A DNA stretch of 64,000 bases, from NCBI RefSeq assembly GCF_016862895.1, contig NZ_BONV01000001.1, positions 372,001-436,000 of the forward strand, written 5' to 3'. A program made the translations under genes and the position numbers. Of this stretch, positions 51,751 to 60,592 are shown piece after piece; position 1 is the stretch's first letter; each line of letters opens with the position of its first letter. Source of the DNA: Planotetraspora kaengkrachanensis (GTDB lineage: Bacteria > Actinomycetota > Actinomycetes > Streptosporangiales > Streptosporangiaceae). Under the pieces are notes generated by a model. That model ran no database searches and was not told the origin of the DNA. It saw only the letters and a program-made list of their open reading frames with translations.

Positions 51751-54009
51751 ATGACCTGGGTTGATGTACTTCGTCATGTGACCGGCATCAGGACAGGAAC
51801 ACGCTCGGGAGTCGGCGAGAGCGTGCTGCGGCCCGACGGGACGCTCAAGGTGACCGGGGAGTTCGCGTACTCCTCGGACCTCTGGCTGGACGGCATGCTC
51901 TGGGGTGCGACGCTCCGCAGCCCCCATCCGTCGGCGTGGATCCGCTCCGTCGACGTGGGGCCCGCGCTGGCCATGCCCGGAGTGTTCGCGGTGCTGACCC
52001 ACGAAGACGTGCCGGGCGAGAAGTTCTACGGCCTGGACCACAGGGACCAGCCCGTGCTCGCGATCGACCAGGTCCGCTACCAGGGCGAGCCCGTGGCGAT
52101 CGTGGCGGCCGACCATCCGGAGACCGCCCGCCGCGCCGCCGCGGCCGTCGTCGTCGACTACGAGGTCCGCGAGGCGGTCGTCGACGCCCGCAGGGCCGCC
52201 TTCGACCCCTCCTGCCCGTCCGTCCATCCCCACGGCAACCTCGTGCGGCACCAGCCCGTCCGGGTCGGATCGGCGTTCGACGCGCCGGTGGTCGTGACGG
52301 GCGAGTACGAGGTGGGCATGCAGGACCAGGCCTTCCTTGGCCCCGAGTCCGGCCTGGCCGTACCGGACGAGGACGGCGGCGTGGACCTCTACGTCGCCAC
52401 CCAGTGGCTGCACGTCGACCAGGACCAGGTCGCCCCCTGCCTCGCGCTCCCCAAGGAGAAGGTGCGCCTGTCGCTCGCCGGGGTCGGCGGCGCGTTCGGC
52501 GCCCGCGAGGACCTGTCGATGCAGATCCACGCGTCGATGCTGGCGCTCAGGACCGGCCGGCCCGTCAAGATCGTGTACGGCCGCGAGGAGTCGTTCTTCG
52601 GGCACGTGCACCGGCATCCCGCACGGATGCGGTACGAGCACGGCGCGACCGCCGACGGCAGGCTCGTGTACGTCAAGGCGGAGATCGTCCTCGACGGCGG
52701 GGCGTACTGCTCGTCGTCCCCCGCCGTCGTCGGCAACGCCGCGTCCCTGGGCGTCGGGCCGTACGAGGTGGACAACGTCATGATCGACGCGTACGGCGTG
52801 TACACGAACAACCCGCCCTGCGGCGCCATGCGCGGGTTCGGCGCCGTGCAGGCGTGCTACGCGTACGAGTCGCAGATGGACCGGCTGGCCGAGGCCTGCC
52901 GCCTGTCCCCCGTCGAGATCAGGGTGCGCAACGCCGTGTCACAGGGGTCGAAGCTCGCCACCGGCCAGATCATCGACACCCCCGCGCCCCTGGCCGGCAT
53001 GCTGAGACAGCTCGAGGCCATGCCGGGCCCCGGGGACCCCGCGCTGGCCGGGGACCTGCGGTCGCTCCCCGGAGGCGTCGCCCAGACCACGCACGGCGAG
53101 GGCGTGCGGCGGGGCGTCGGATACGGCGTGGGAATCAAGAACATCTGCTTCTCCGAGGGCTTCGACGACTACTCGACGGCCCGGGTCCGCGTGGAACTCC
53201 TCGGCGGTGAGCCGCACGTGCTGGTGCACACGGCGGCCGCCGAGGTGGGCCAGGGGCTGGTCACCGTCAAGGCGCAGATCGCCCGCACCGAGCTCGGCAT
53301 CGACAAGGTGACCGTCGCTCCCCCCGACACCTCGGTCGGCTCGGCGGGCTCCTCGTCGGCGTCCCGCCAGTCCTACGTCACCGGCGGCGCGGTCAAGGTC
53401 GCCTGCGAGGCCGTACGGGAGTGCCTCGACCGGATGCGGGCCGCCCACCCCGAGTCGTCCCTTGAGGAGCTCCTGGAGCGGTTCGGGCCGGTGGAGGAGA
53501 CGCGGGAGTACCGCCACCGCCCCACGTCCCCCATGGACGCGGTCACCGGGCAGGGGAACTCGCACGTGCAGCTCGCGCTGTGCGTCCACCGGGCCGTGGT
53601 CGACGTGGACGTCGACCTGGGCCTGGTCAAGGTCGTCGAGCTCGCGGCGGTCCAGGACGTCGGGCGGGTCCTCAACCCCCTGGCGCTCGAGGGGCAGATC
53701 CACGGAGGGACCGCGCAGGGCCTTGGCCTGGCGCTCATGGAGGAGATCCAGGTCAGGGATGGCAAGGTGCTCAACCCCTCGTTCACCGACTACCTGATCC
53801 CGACCATCCTCGACATGCCGCCCATGCGGCTGTCGATCCTGGAGAACCCCGACCCGCACGCCCCGTACGGCCTGCGCGGTGCCGGCGAGCCGCCGACGTT
53901 GTCCTCGACGCCCGCGGTCGCCGCGGCCGTGCGGGCCGCGACGGGGCTGGACCTGCCCCGTGTCCCGATCCGCCCCGAGGACATCGCGCTCGCGCCTGCG
54001 ACCGCCTGA
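51751..54009 (+). CDS. Xanthine dehydrogenase-type molybdopterin-binding large subunit
   Basis: 752 residues. Aldehyde/xanthine oxidase a/b hammerhead domain at about 25-130 (LKVTGEFAYSSDLWLDGMLW), then the molybdenum-cofactor domain: GVGGAFGAREDLSMQIHASM, GAMRGFGAVQACYAYESQMD, EVGQGLVTVKAQIARTELGI, and the catalytic Glu in GLRGAGEPPTLSSTPAVAAA near the C-terminus. The start at the ATG at 51751 lacks a clear ribosome-binding site; a GTG at 51778 is possible. FAD-binding and iron-sulfur subunits are not adjacent, which is odd for a working XDH. It diverges from pucR. Confidence 0.9.
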   Translation: MTWVDVLRHVTGIRTGTRSGVGESVLRPDGTLKVTGEFAYSSDLWLDGMLWGATLRSPHPSAWIRSVDVGPALAMPGVFAVLTHEDVPGEKFYGLDHRDQPVLAIDQVRYQGEPVAIVAADHPETARRAAAAVVVDYEVREAVVDARRAAFDPSCPSVHPHGNLVRHQPVRVGSAFDAPVVVTGEYEVGMQDQAFLGPESGLAVPDEDGGVDLYVATQWLHVDQDQVAPCLALPKEKVRLSLAGVGGAFGAREDLSMQIHASMLALRTGRPVKIVYGREESFFGHVHRHPARMRYEHGATADGRLVYVKAEIVLDGGAYCSSSPAVVGNAASLGVGPYEVDNVMIDAYGVYTNNPPCGAMRGFGAVQACYAYESQMDRLAEACRLSPVEIRVRNAVSQGSKLATGQIIDTPAPLAGMLRQLEAMPGPGDPALAGDLRSLPGGVAQTTHGEGVRRGVGYGVGIKNICFSEGFDDYSTARVRVELLGGEPHVLVHTAAAEVGQGLVTVKAQIARTELGIDKVTVAPPDTSVGSAGSSSASRQSYVTGGAVKVACEAVRECLDRMRAAHPESSLEELLERFGPVEETREYRHRPTSPMDAVTGQGNSHVQLALCVHRAVVDVDVDLGLVKVVELAAVQDVGRVLNPLALEGQIHGGTAQGLGLALMEEIQVRDGKVLNPSFTDYLIPTILDMPPMRLSILENPDPHAPYGLRGAGEPPTLSSTPAVAAAVRAATGLDLPRVPIRPEDIALAPATA

Positions 54010-54113
54010 GGACGTCCCAGGTCGGCCGATCGCCGTCCAAGGGGGTCGCGTCGGTCAACGGGATCGCGTCGGCCGAGAGGGCCGTGCTCAGGGCGGTCGC
54101 TCGGACCGGGGAG

Positions 54114-55856
54114 TCAGCCGAGGTCGCCCGGGTCGCAGGCGACGCCGTCGTTGTCGGCGTCGACATACCAGTAGTACTCCGGGTGGACGCCTTTGGTGTA
54201 CGGGCCGTAGCCGTTGTCGTTGGCCTGCCTGCAGTCCGCGTAGCGCACCGACCCCGAAGTGGATCCGGAGGCCGGCTGCGTGGAGAAGCCCTGCGGGGTC
54301 GCCGGCGGCGTGGTGAACGTCGTCGTGCCAGGGGACGTGAACGATCCGGTCTGGCCGGGGAACGGCGTGCCCGGGGTCGTCTGGCCCGGCAGACCGGGTT
54401 GGCTCGGCTGGCCCGCCTGACCGGTTTGGCCCGGTTGGCCCGGCTGTCCCGGCGTCGGCGAGGTGCCCGCGGGGCTCTGGCCGGACGAGGGTCCCGACAA
54501 CAGCGCCATCAGCGCGTCCGCCTGGGTCTTGTCGAAGCCGGCGATGCTGAGGCTGTCCTGGGTGATCGCCTGCGCGACGCGCGGCGCCGCGACCACCTGG
54601 TCCCCCACGACGATCGCCAGCTGCTGCCTGACGGTCTCGCGGGTGAGATCGGCGATCTGCTGACGGCTCGCCGGAGACAACACCAGGCGGATGGAGTAGG
54701 TGCCGTCCGACTCGGCCACGGACCCGACCTTCTGCACGGTCGTGACGGTGACTCCGGGGTCGAGCTGGTAACACGTGGTGCCGGTGTTGTCGGGCACGGC
54801 CTCCATGCCGTCGCACGGCGCGGCGTGGACGCCGGTGACCGGCGCGAAGTGCACCGGGGAGCGCAGTTTCAGTACGGGCGTGCCGGAAAGCGGTGGGGCG
54901 TCGGGGTTCTGGGTGCTCAGGACCGCGATCGCGCCGAGAACGACGCTGATCGCGAGCACCACGATGAGGACGACGACGAGGATCACCGTCGTCCGGCGGG
55001 CCGCGTGGGGCGGCGGCCCCTGTGGAGGAGCCTGAATGGCCGCGCCCGGGAAGGGGACCTGCGGGAACGGCGCCTGCTGCTGGAGGGCCGCCTGCGGCAC
55101 CGCCGGCAGCGCCGCGGTGGTCGCCTCAGCGGCCGCGTCCGCCGGCTTCGCACCCCCGGCCCCGGCGGCGCCCGGCGCACCCGCAGACCCGGCTACGTCC
55201 GGCGCACCCGCAGACCCGGCTACGTCCGGCGCACCCGCAGACCCGGCGGCACCCGGCGCACCCGCAGACTCGGCGGCGCCTGACCTGCGGCGACCCCATT
55301 TCCGTTTATCGGATTTGTCGGGAATTGATGCGTTATCGCCTGATTTGTCGTGGCTGGATCCGCGGCGGCCGCGCCATCTGCCGCGCTTCTCTGCGGTTTC
55401 TCCGGCGCCGTCCGAGCCGCCGGAACGACCGCCGCCATCCGATTGACCGTTCTCGCCGAGCCGGCCCTCTTCACCGGCGGGCGCGTCACTCTTCGATTCC
55501 TCGCGGGTGGCCGTCTGCGAGGGCGAGCCCGCGGGCTTTCCTGCGCCCGGCCCGCCGGAGGGGGAACCCGTCGCAGGCTTCTCACCCGGCGCCTCACCGT
55601 CGCGTTCCCGCCGCGGCTCGCCGGCGCCCGCTCCTTGTCCGCCAGGCGCTGCGGTCCCGGATGTGGCCCCTGTTCCGGCCGCACCGGGAGCCGCGGACGG
55701 GGAAGGCGCCGTGGACCCGGAAGGGGCCGTGGAGCCGGAGGCCGGGGATCCGGGTCCGCCCGGAACCTCGGACGTTCCGGCGTCGCCGGTCGGCGAACCG
55801 GCCTTCCCGTCGCCCGGTACGGCCCCGTTCTGCATCCCTACCTCGATCCCAGCCAT
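54114..55856 (-). CDS. Membrane-anchored protein with SecD P1-like head and Excalibur domain
   Basis: 580 residues. Residues 1-270 are Gly/Pro/Ser/Glu-rich and disordered, with four 9-residue repeats (GSAGAPDVA type) coded by a 27-bp DNA repeat. A single helix (TTVILVVVLIVVLAISVVLG) anchors it. A SecD/SecDF P1-head-like domain follows (YSIRLVLSPASRQQIADLTR; VVGDQVVAAPRVAQAITQDS). A collagen-like GQPGQPGQTGQAG segment leads to the C-terminal Excalibur calcium-binding motif (YADCRQANDNGYGPYTKGVH; DADNDGVACDPGD). It is probably an extracytoplasmic surface protein. Function unknown. Confidence 0.8.
   Translation of the reverse strand: MAGIEVGMQNGAVPGDGKAGSPTGDAGTSEVPGGPGSPASGSTAPSGSTAPSPSAAPGAAGTGATSGTAAPGGQGAGAGEPRRERDGEAPGEKPATGSPSGGPGAGKPAGSPSQTATREESKSDAPAGEEGRLGENGQSDGGGRSGGSDGAGETAEKRGRWRGRRGSSHDKSGDNASIPDKSDKRKWGRRRSGAAESAGAPGAAGSAGAPDVAGSAGAPDVAGSAGAPGAAGAGGAKPADAAAEATTAALPAVPQAALQQQAPFPQVPFPGAAIQAPPQGPPPHAARRTTVILVVVLIVVLAISVVLGAIAVLSTQNPDAPPLSGTPVLKLRSPVHFAPVTGVHAAPCDGMEAVPDNTGTTCYQLDPGVTVTTVQKVGSVAESDGTYSIRLVLSPASRQQIADLTRETVRQQLAIVVGDQVVAAPRVAQAITQDSLSIAGFDKTQADALMALLSGPSSGQSPAGTSPTPGQPGQPGQTGQAGQPSQPGLPGQTTPGTPFPGQTGSFTSPGTTTFTTPPATPQGFSTQPASGSTSGSVRYADCRQANDNGYGPYTKGVHPEYYWYVDADNDGVACDPGDLG
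55174..55280 (-). repeat. 27-bp in-frame tandem repeat (4 units)
   Basis: Units begin at 55174, 55201, 55228 and 55255 (GGCGCACCCGCAGACCCGGC core). Since 27 is a multiple of 3, they encode 9-residue repeats in the disordered region of the Excalibur protein and could vary in copy number without frameshift. Confidence 0.85.
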
Positions 55857-56012
55857 CGATCGCAGAGCCTACCCAGGTATGCCAATGCCAGGTAATCGGC
55901 GAATCATGCCGAGGTAGATTGCAGGCACAATTGACAATTTGTCGTGAATGTCTGCCAAATGCTTGCGCGTTGCCGCCTGACGTAGACGTTTGCGGACAAC
56001 CAGAGTGAAGGG

Positions 56013-57131
56013 ATGAAGGTCGGAGTTCCCCGCGAGATCAAGACCCACGAGTACCGGGTCGCGCTGACGCCGGCGGGAGTCCACGAGTTCGTCCGCAAGG
56101 GCCACCAGGTCCTCATCGAGCACGACGCAGGCAGAGGGTCCTCCGTACCCGACGACGACTTCGCCGGCGCGGGCGCCACGATCGTCGACTCGGCCGACGA
56201 CGTCTGGGCGGAGGCCGAACTGATCCTCAAGGTCAAGGAGCCCGTGCCCGCCGAGTACCACCGGATGCGCAAGGACCAGGTGCTGTTCACCTACCTGCAC
56301 CTGGCGGCGTCGGAGGAGTGCACGAGGGCGCTGCTGGACTCGGGGGTCACCGGGATCGCCTACGAGACCGTGCAGACGGCCGACGGCGCCCTGCCACTGC
56401 TCGCCCCCATGTCCGAGGTGGCGGGCAGGCTCGCCCCACAGGTGGGGGCGTACCACCTGATGCGGCAGGGCGGAGGGCGCGGCGTGCTGATGGGCGGCGT
56501 GCCAGGGGTCTATCCCGCGAAGGTCGTGGTCATCGGCGCCGGCGTGTCCGGGATGAACGCGGCGTCGATCGCCGCGGGCATGCAGGCGCAGGTGCTGCTG
56601 CTCGATCTCAACGTCGACAGGCTCCGCCAGGCGGACGTGGTCTACCAGGGGAAGGTCGGGACCGTCGCGTCCAACGCGTACGAAATCGAGCGGGCGGTCA
56701 CGGACGCCGACCTGGTGGTCGGCGCGGTGCTCGTGCCCGGTGCGAAGGCGCCGACGCTCGTCAGCAACGCGCTCGTCGCGCGGATGAAGACGGGTTCCGT
56801 TCTGGTCGACATCTCGATCGATCAGGGCGGCTGCTTCGAGGACTCCCGGCCCACGACCCACGCCGACCCCGTCTACCGGGTGCACGACTCGGTGTTCTAC
56901 TGCGTCGCCAACATGCCGGGGGCGGTGCCGCACACCTCGACGTACGCGCTGACGAACGTGACCCTGCCGTACGCCCTGGCCATCGCCGATCTGGGCTGGC
57001 GGGAGGCGCTCACGGCCGACCCGGCGCTCGCGCTGGGGCTCAACACCCATGAGGGCCATCTGACCAGCCGTCCCGTCGCCGAGGCCCACGGGCTGGAGGC
57101 GGTGCCGGTCACGCGGGTGCTCGTTTCCTGA
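56013..57131 (+). CDS. ald: Alanine dehydrogenase
   Basis: 372 residues. NAD-dependent interconversion of alanine and pyruvate plus ammonia. Family blocks: [20 protein letters not shown], catalytic Lys in [13 protein letters not shown], the catalytic His in [11 protein letters not shown], and the Rossmann motif [20 protein letters not shown], then [20 protein letters not shown] and [20 protein letters not shown]. Length matches. It stands alone after 156 bp of non-coding sequence and is closed by a very strong terminator. It fits nitrogen and carbon starvation metabolism. Confidence 0.95.
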   Translation: MKVGVPREIKTHEYRVALTPAGVHEFVRKGHQVLIEHDAGRGSSVPDDDFAGAGATIVDSADDVWAEAELILKVKEPVPAEYHRMRKDQVLFTYLHLAASEECTRALLDSGVTGIAYETVQTADGALPLLAPMSEVAGRLAPQVGAYHLMRQGGGRGVLMGGVPGVYPAKVVVIGAGVSGMNAASIAAGMQAQVLLLDLNVDRLRQADVVYQGKVGTVASNAYEIERAVTDADLVVGAVLVPGAKAPTLVSNALVARMKTGSVLVDISIDQGGCFEDSRPTTHADPVYRVHDSVFYCVANMPGAVPHTSTYALTNVTLPYALAIADLGWREALTADPALALGLNTHEGHLTSRPVAEAHGLEAVPVTRVLVS

Positions 57132-57156
57132 GCTCCCTGCGGGGACCCGAAGACGC

Positions 57157-57194
57157 TACGGCCCGGCGGTGCGCTGCCGCACCGCCGGGCCGTA
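57157..57194. terminator. 17-bp-stem bidirectional terminator
   Basis: TACGGCCCGGCGGTGCG and CGCACCGCCGGGCCGTA form a perfect 17-bp stem with a 4-nt loop (CTGC) between ald (+) and the DUF3105 gene (-). It is the strongest terminator in the window. Confidence 0.9.
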
Positions 57195-57206
57195 CGCCGT
57201 CGTGGG

Positions 57207-57902
57207 TCAGGAGGCCGCCGGCGTCGGGGTCGGCTCCGTGGAGGCGGCGGCGTGGGGGCTGGCCGAGGGGGCCGGCTCAGGCGGCAGCGGCTGGTCGGCC
57301 GTCGTGCTGACGCCCTGGTCGCAGGCCGCGCCGAACTCCGGGGTGTAGGTGGGGTTCTGCTTGTACTTCTTGATGAATTCGGCAAGCCGGGGGTCGGACG
57401 CCCCGTCGAGGACGATCTGGTGGTTCCAGGAGCTGGCGACCACCTTGCCCGGAAGCCCCGGGTACGGGCTGAGCAGCATGTAGTCGGAGGAGGCCAGTGT
57501 CTTCAGCTTGTCGACGTCGGCGGCGGGCAGATCGGGGCTGTAGGTGATCCACACGGCACCGTGCTCCAGCGAGTGGACGCCGTGCTCGTTGTGGATCGGC
57601 TTGTCGTAGATCCCGCAGTTCTGCCAGTAGTAGTTGTGCTGGCCGCCCACCGGGGGGTTCTCCTTGTAGGAGATCTTGGTCCAGGCGTGGTCGGAGCCCT
57701 TGTAGTCGTAGGTCTTCACCGCGCTCAGGGACTTCTCCGACCGGTCGTTGACGATGTAGAAGCCGACCAGACCGACCACCACGAGGACGACCAGACCGCC
57801 GACTCCCCACATGAGGAATGCGGCACGCCGCTCCTTGCGCCTCTGCTCGGCACGCATGCGCTCGAGATGCTCGCGTCTCGCCTGCGTCTTGCCCTTCGCC
57901 AT
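57207..57902 (-). CDS. DUF3105 membrane-anchored protein
   Basis: 231 residues from the ATG at 57902 (GGAGG 5 nt upstream). A Lys/Arg/Glu-rich N-terminus and one TM helix (AFLMWGVGGLVVLVVVGLVG) are followed by the extracytoplasmic DUF3105 domain: NPPVGGQHNYYWQNCGIYDK, PIHNEHGVHSLEHGAVWITY with conserved His residues, and SSWNHQIVLDGASDPRLAEF. A Pro/Ser/Thr tail ends it. It is divergent from the DUF305 gene; the pairing of DUF3105 with DUF305 is common in actinobacteria and may reflect copper or redox handling. Confidence 0.9.
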   Translation of the reverse strand: MAKGKTQARREHLERMRAEQRRKERRAAFLMWGVGGLVVLVVVGLVGFYIVNDRSEKSLSAVKTYDYKGSDHAWTKISYKENPPVGGQHNYYWQNCGIYDKPIHNEHGVHSLEHGAVWITYSPDLPAADVDKLKTLASSDYMLLSPYPGLPGKVVASSWNHQIVLDGASDPRLAEFIKKYKQNPTYTPEFGAACDQGVSTTADQPLPPEPAPSASPHAAASTEPTPTPAAS

Positions 57903-58012
57903 CAAGCCCTCCACCACCGGTTCGCTGACAACCCCGCTGCGGTATGGAGAATAGTGGGTGAGATGCACCTTTGGCTCAGCCCGGTCAGACAGGACAGGTA
58001 GCCTGTGGGGCG

Positions 58013-58693
58013 ATGACCACCGAGACGAGCGTCATGCTCGACACCACGCCGCAGCCCAGGAGGCGGTTTCCCCTCGTGGGGCTGGTCGCCCTCGTCCTCG
58101 CGGCGGCCGCCCTGGTGCTGTTCGCGACCAGGTCGGGGACCCCGGGAGACACCTCGCCCGAGGCGGGCTTCGCCAGGGACATGGCCGTGCATCACTCCCA
58201 GGCGGTCGAGATGGCCTTCGTCATCCGGGACAAGACCTCCGACGGGCCGCTGCGGACCCTGTCGTACGACATCATCACCACCCAGACGGCCCAGCGCGGG
58301 ATCTTCATGGGCTGGCTCCAGCAGTGGGACCTCGACCAGGCGTCGTCCCAGCCGCCGATGGCGTGGATGTCCGGGCACGCCCACGGTGGCGCGACCGCGG
58401 GCACGACCCCCGGCGTCATGCCGGGCATGGCCTCGGAGGAGGAGCTGAACCGGCTGCGGGCGGCGCAGGGCAAGGACGCCGAGATCCTCTTCCTCCAGCT
58501 CATGATCCGCCACCACGAGGGCGGCGTGGAGATGGCGCAGGGCCTGCTCCGGGTCTCGGACCGCCCCGAAGTCCGGTCGCTGGCACAGCACATCGTCGAC
58601 GGCCAGACGGCCGAGATCAAGCTGATGAAGGGCCTGCTGACCGAGCGCGGGGCCCAGCCGCTGCCGAGCATCCTCCAGAGTCCGGCGGGATAG
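58013..58693 (+). CDS. DUF305 protein (CopM-like ferritin-fold)
   Basis: 226 residues from the ATG at 58013. One TM helix (PLVGLVALVLAAAALVLFAT) anchors a DUF305 domain with the two conserved His pairs: DMAVHHSQAVEMAF and LMIRHHEGGVEMAQG. A His/Gly/Met-rich segment (AWMSGHAHGGATAGTTPGV) could bind metal. DUF305 proteins such as cyanobacterial CopM bind copper outside the membrane; this role is inference. A TAGCCT hexamer 9 bp before the ATG could be the -10 element. It shares a short divergent promoter with the DUF3105 gene. Confidence 0.88.
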   Translation: MTTETSVMLDTTPQPRRRFPLVGLVALVLAAAALVLFATRSGTPGDTSPEAGFARDMAVHHSQAVEMAFVIRDKTSDGPLRTLSYDIITTQTAQRGIFMGWLQQWDLDQASSQPPMAWMSGHAHGGATAGTTPGVMPGMASEEELNRLRAAQGKDAEILFLQLMIRHHEGGVEMAQGLLRVSDRPEVRSLAQHIVDGQTAEIKLMKGLLTERGAQPLPSILQSPAG

Positions 58694-58733
58694 GCGCGCA
58701 CAAGGTCTCCGGCCGGGGCACGATGGAGGTGCC

Positions 58734-59051
58734 GTGCCCAGAGGAGAGAAGAGATTGAACGACGACCCGGAAAGTCGGCTCGAGGTGAGCATCACACCCG
58801 AGGTCGAGTCAGGGCAGTACGCCGACTTCGCTTCGGTCTGGCATACCCAAGATGGATTCGTCCTGGACTTCGCCGTGATCACCCGGCCGCCGGCACTCGC
58901 CGACGACCCCCTGTCCGGAGACCGGTACGTCAGCGTGCCGACCAGGATCGTCAGCCGGGTCAGGCTGCCTCCGGCACAGGTCTTCGAGCTGATGAAGGCC
59001 CTCGAGCAACAGCTCACCGCCTACGAAAAAGACACCGGCCAAAAAGTCTGA
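58734..59051 (+). CDS. DUF3467 protein
   Basis: 105 residues from a GTG at 58734 (GGAGG upstream). An alternative TTG at 58755 has AGGAG 6 nt before it and starts just before the conserved part. DUF3467 is a small family with the pattern ITPEVESGQYADFASVWHTQ, then FVLDFAVI and RIVSRVRLPPAQVFELMKAL. Function is unknown. Its stop is followed after 22 bp by the first unit of the largest 53-bp repeat array. Confidence 0.8.
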   Translation: MPRGEKRLNDDPESRLEVSITPEVESGQYADFASVWHTQDGFVLDFAVITRPPALADDPLSGDRYVSVPTRIVSRVRLPPAQVFELMKALEQQLTAYEKDTGQKV

Positions 59052-59073
59052 CCCCCCACCACCCCCCTTGCCC

Positions 59074-59468
59074 GTGATCATGCACAGGTTCGGCGGCATA
59101 CCCCGTGACCTGCCACAACCCTCGGCGTGATCATGCACACATTCGCATGTTGCCCATGCGACCAGCACCGATTCCCGGCGTGATCATGCATGGATTCGGC
59201 GAAAGCCCGCCAGAGCTGGACTGTCACGATCGATGATCATGCACACCCTCGGCCGCACGCTTCACCGCCTGGGAATTCAGGCTCAGCGATCATGCAGGCA
59301 TTAGCGTCGTGCATGATCACTAACTGCATCACGGCTGCTCAGGCCGCACGTCTCCGAATCTGTGCATGATCACGCCGAGGGGTTGGAGCACGTCAGATCA
59401 TGCACGGGCGAACCCGTGCATGAATCACCCTCAAGGGAGGCACGGCGCCGCTGCCTGTGCATGATCAC
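59074..59468. repeat. 53-bp post-stop repeat array, cluster 2 (two converging arrays)
   Basis: Five GTGATCATGCAC-like cores start at 59074, 59127, 59180, 59233 and 59286 (period 53), reading away from the DUF3467 stop. From 59309 the orientation flips: GTGCATGATCAC cores at 59309, 59362, 59416 (one extra base) and 59457, reading away from the threonine aldolase stop at 59487. The two arrays meet at 59297-59309. An extra inverted core lies at 59394. Spacing breaks only at the aldolase end (54 and 41 bp). Confidence 0.92.
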
Positions 59469-59486
59469 CCCGGAGGGGCGGCGCCC

Positions 59487-60560
59487 TCAGGCGTGGAGTT
59501 CTTGGGTCAGGGCGGCGACGAAGGCGTCCACGTCGGCTTCGGTGGTGTCGAAGGCGCACATCCAGCGGACCTCGACCAGGCCGTCGCCGATCCGGTCGTT
59601 CCAGTTGTAGAACCGGAACCGCTTGCGCAGCCGGTCGGCCACGTCCCCCGGCAGGATCGCGAAGACCGCGTTGGCCTCGACCTCGCGCGCCACCCTGACA
59701 CCCGGCAGGTCACGTACGGCGTCCGCCAGCCGCCTGGCCATCCCGTTGGCCTGACGGGCGTTGCGCAGCCACAGGTCGCCGCCGAGCAGCGCCTCGAACT
59801 GCACGGACACGAACCGCATCTTCGAGGCGAGTTGCATGCCGGTCTTGCGCAGGTACGGCAGGCCCTTCGTGGCCGAGGGGTTGAGGACCACGACGGCCTC
59901 CCCCAGCATGAGCCCGATCTTGGTGCCGCCGAAGGACAGCACGTCGACCCCCGCGTCCGTGGTCATGGCGCGGAGGGGCACGTCGAGGGCCGCGGCCGCG
60001 TTGGTCAGCCGGGAGCCGTCCAGGTGGACGAACATGCCCAGCTCGTGGGCGTGGTCGCAGATCGCCTTGATCTCAGCCGGCGTGTAGAGCGTGCCGAGCT
60101 CCGTGGCGTTGGAGATCGAGACCACCCGCGGCTGGGCGCGGTGCACGTCCCCGAACCCCCATGCCTGCTGGTCGATCAGCTCGGGCGTGAGCTTGCCGTC
60201 CGGGGTCGCCACCGGGAGCAGCTTCAGACCGCCGGTGATCTCCGGTGCGCCGCCCTCGTCGGTGTTGATGTGTGCGCTGTCGGGGCAGATCACCGCCTCC
60301 CACGAGGCGCACATCGAGCGCAGCGAGAGCACGTTCGCGGCGGTGCCGTTGAACACCGGCAGGGCCTCGACGTGGTCGCCGAAATGCCGCCGGAAGACGC
60401 CCTGCAGCGCCTCGGTGTAGGCGTCGTCTCCGTAGCTGATCTGGTGCCCGCCGTTCGCCAGGGCGATGGCCTCCAGCACCTCCGGGTGGATCCCGGCGTA
60501 GTTGTCGCTGGCGAAGGTCTTGATCTCCGGCTCGTGCCGCCGCACGGCATCCGTAGTCAC
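59487..60560 (-). CDS. Low-specificity threonine aldolase
   Basis: 357 residues from the GTG at 60560, with GGAGA 6 nt upstream; the frame is open further but the GTG fits the family start. PLP enzyme cleaving threonine to glycine and acetaldehyde: FASDNYAGIHPEVLEAIALA, YGDDAYTEALQGVFRRHFGD, VFNGTAANVLSLRSM, and the PLP-lysine block DVLSFGGTKIGLMLGEAVVV. It is the last gene of a three-gene operon with an SDR and a DUF6421 protein. The 11 bases directly before the start codon are identical to those before the DUF6421 start. Confidence 0.92.
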   Translation of the reverse strand: MTTDAVRRHEPEIKTFASDNYAGIHPEVLEAIALANGGHQISYGDDAYTEALQGVFRRHFGDHVEALPVFNGTAANVLSLRSMCASWEAVICPDSAHINTDEGGAPEITGGLKLLPVATPDGKLTPELIDQQAWGFGDVHRAQPRVVSISNATELGTLYTPAEIKAICDHAHELGMFVHLDGSRLTNAAAALDVPLRAMTTDAGVDVLSFGGTKIGLMLGEAVVVLNPSATKGLPYLRKTGMQLASKMRFVSVQFEALLGGDLWLRNARQANGMARRLADAVRDLPGVRVAREVEANAVFAILPGDVADRLRKRFRFYNWNDRIGDGLVEVRWMCAFDTTEADVDAFVAALTQELHA

Positions 60561-60592
60561 GAAATATCTCCGTTGAATCGAAAAAGTAGACG

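Noticed and set aside
55910-56012. Defined ald promoter
   Set aside because: A TTGACA at 55931 is present, but no convincing -10 at a suitable distance could be found, so I did not list it.
59074-59468. CRISPR array
   Set aside because: The regular spacing looks CRISPR-like, but the constant core is only about 12 bp, parts of the intervening sequence are also conserved (TTCGG, GACCTGC), orientation flips inside the cluster, arrays sit after stop codons, and no cas gene is in the window.
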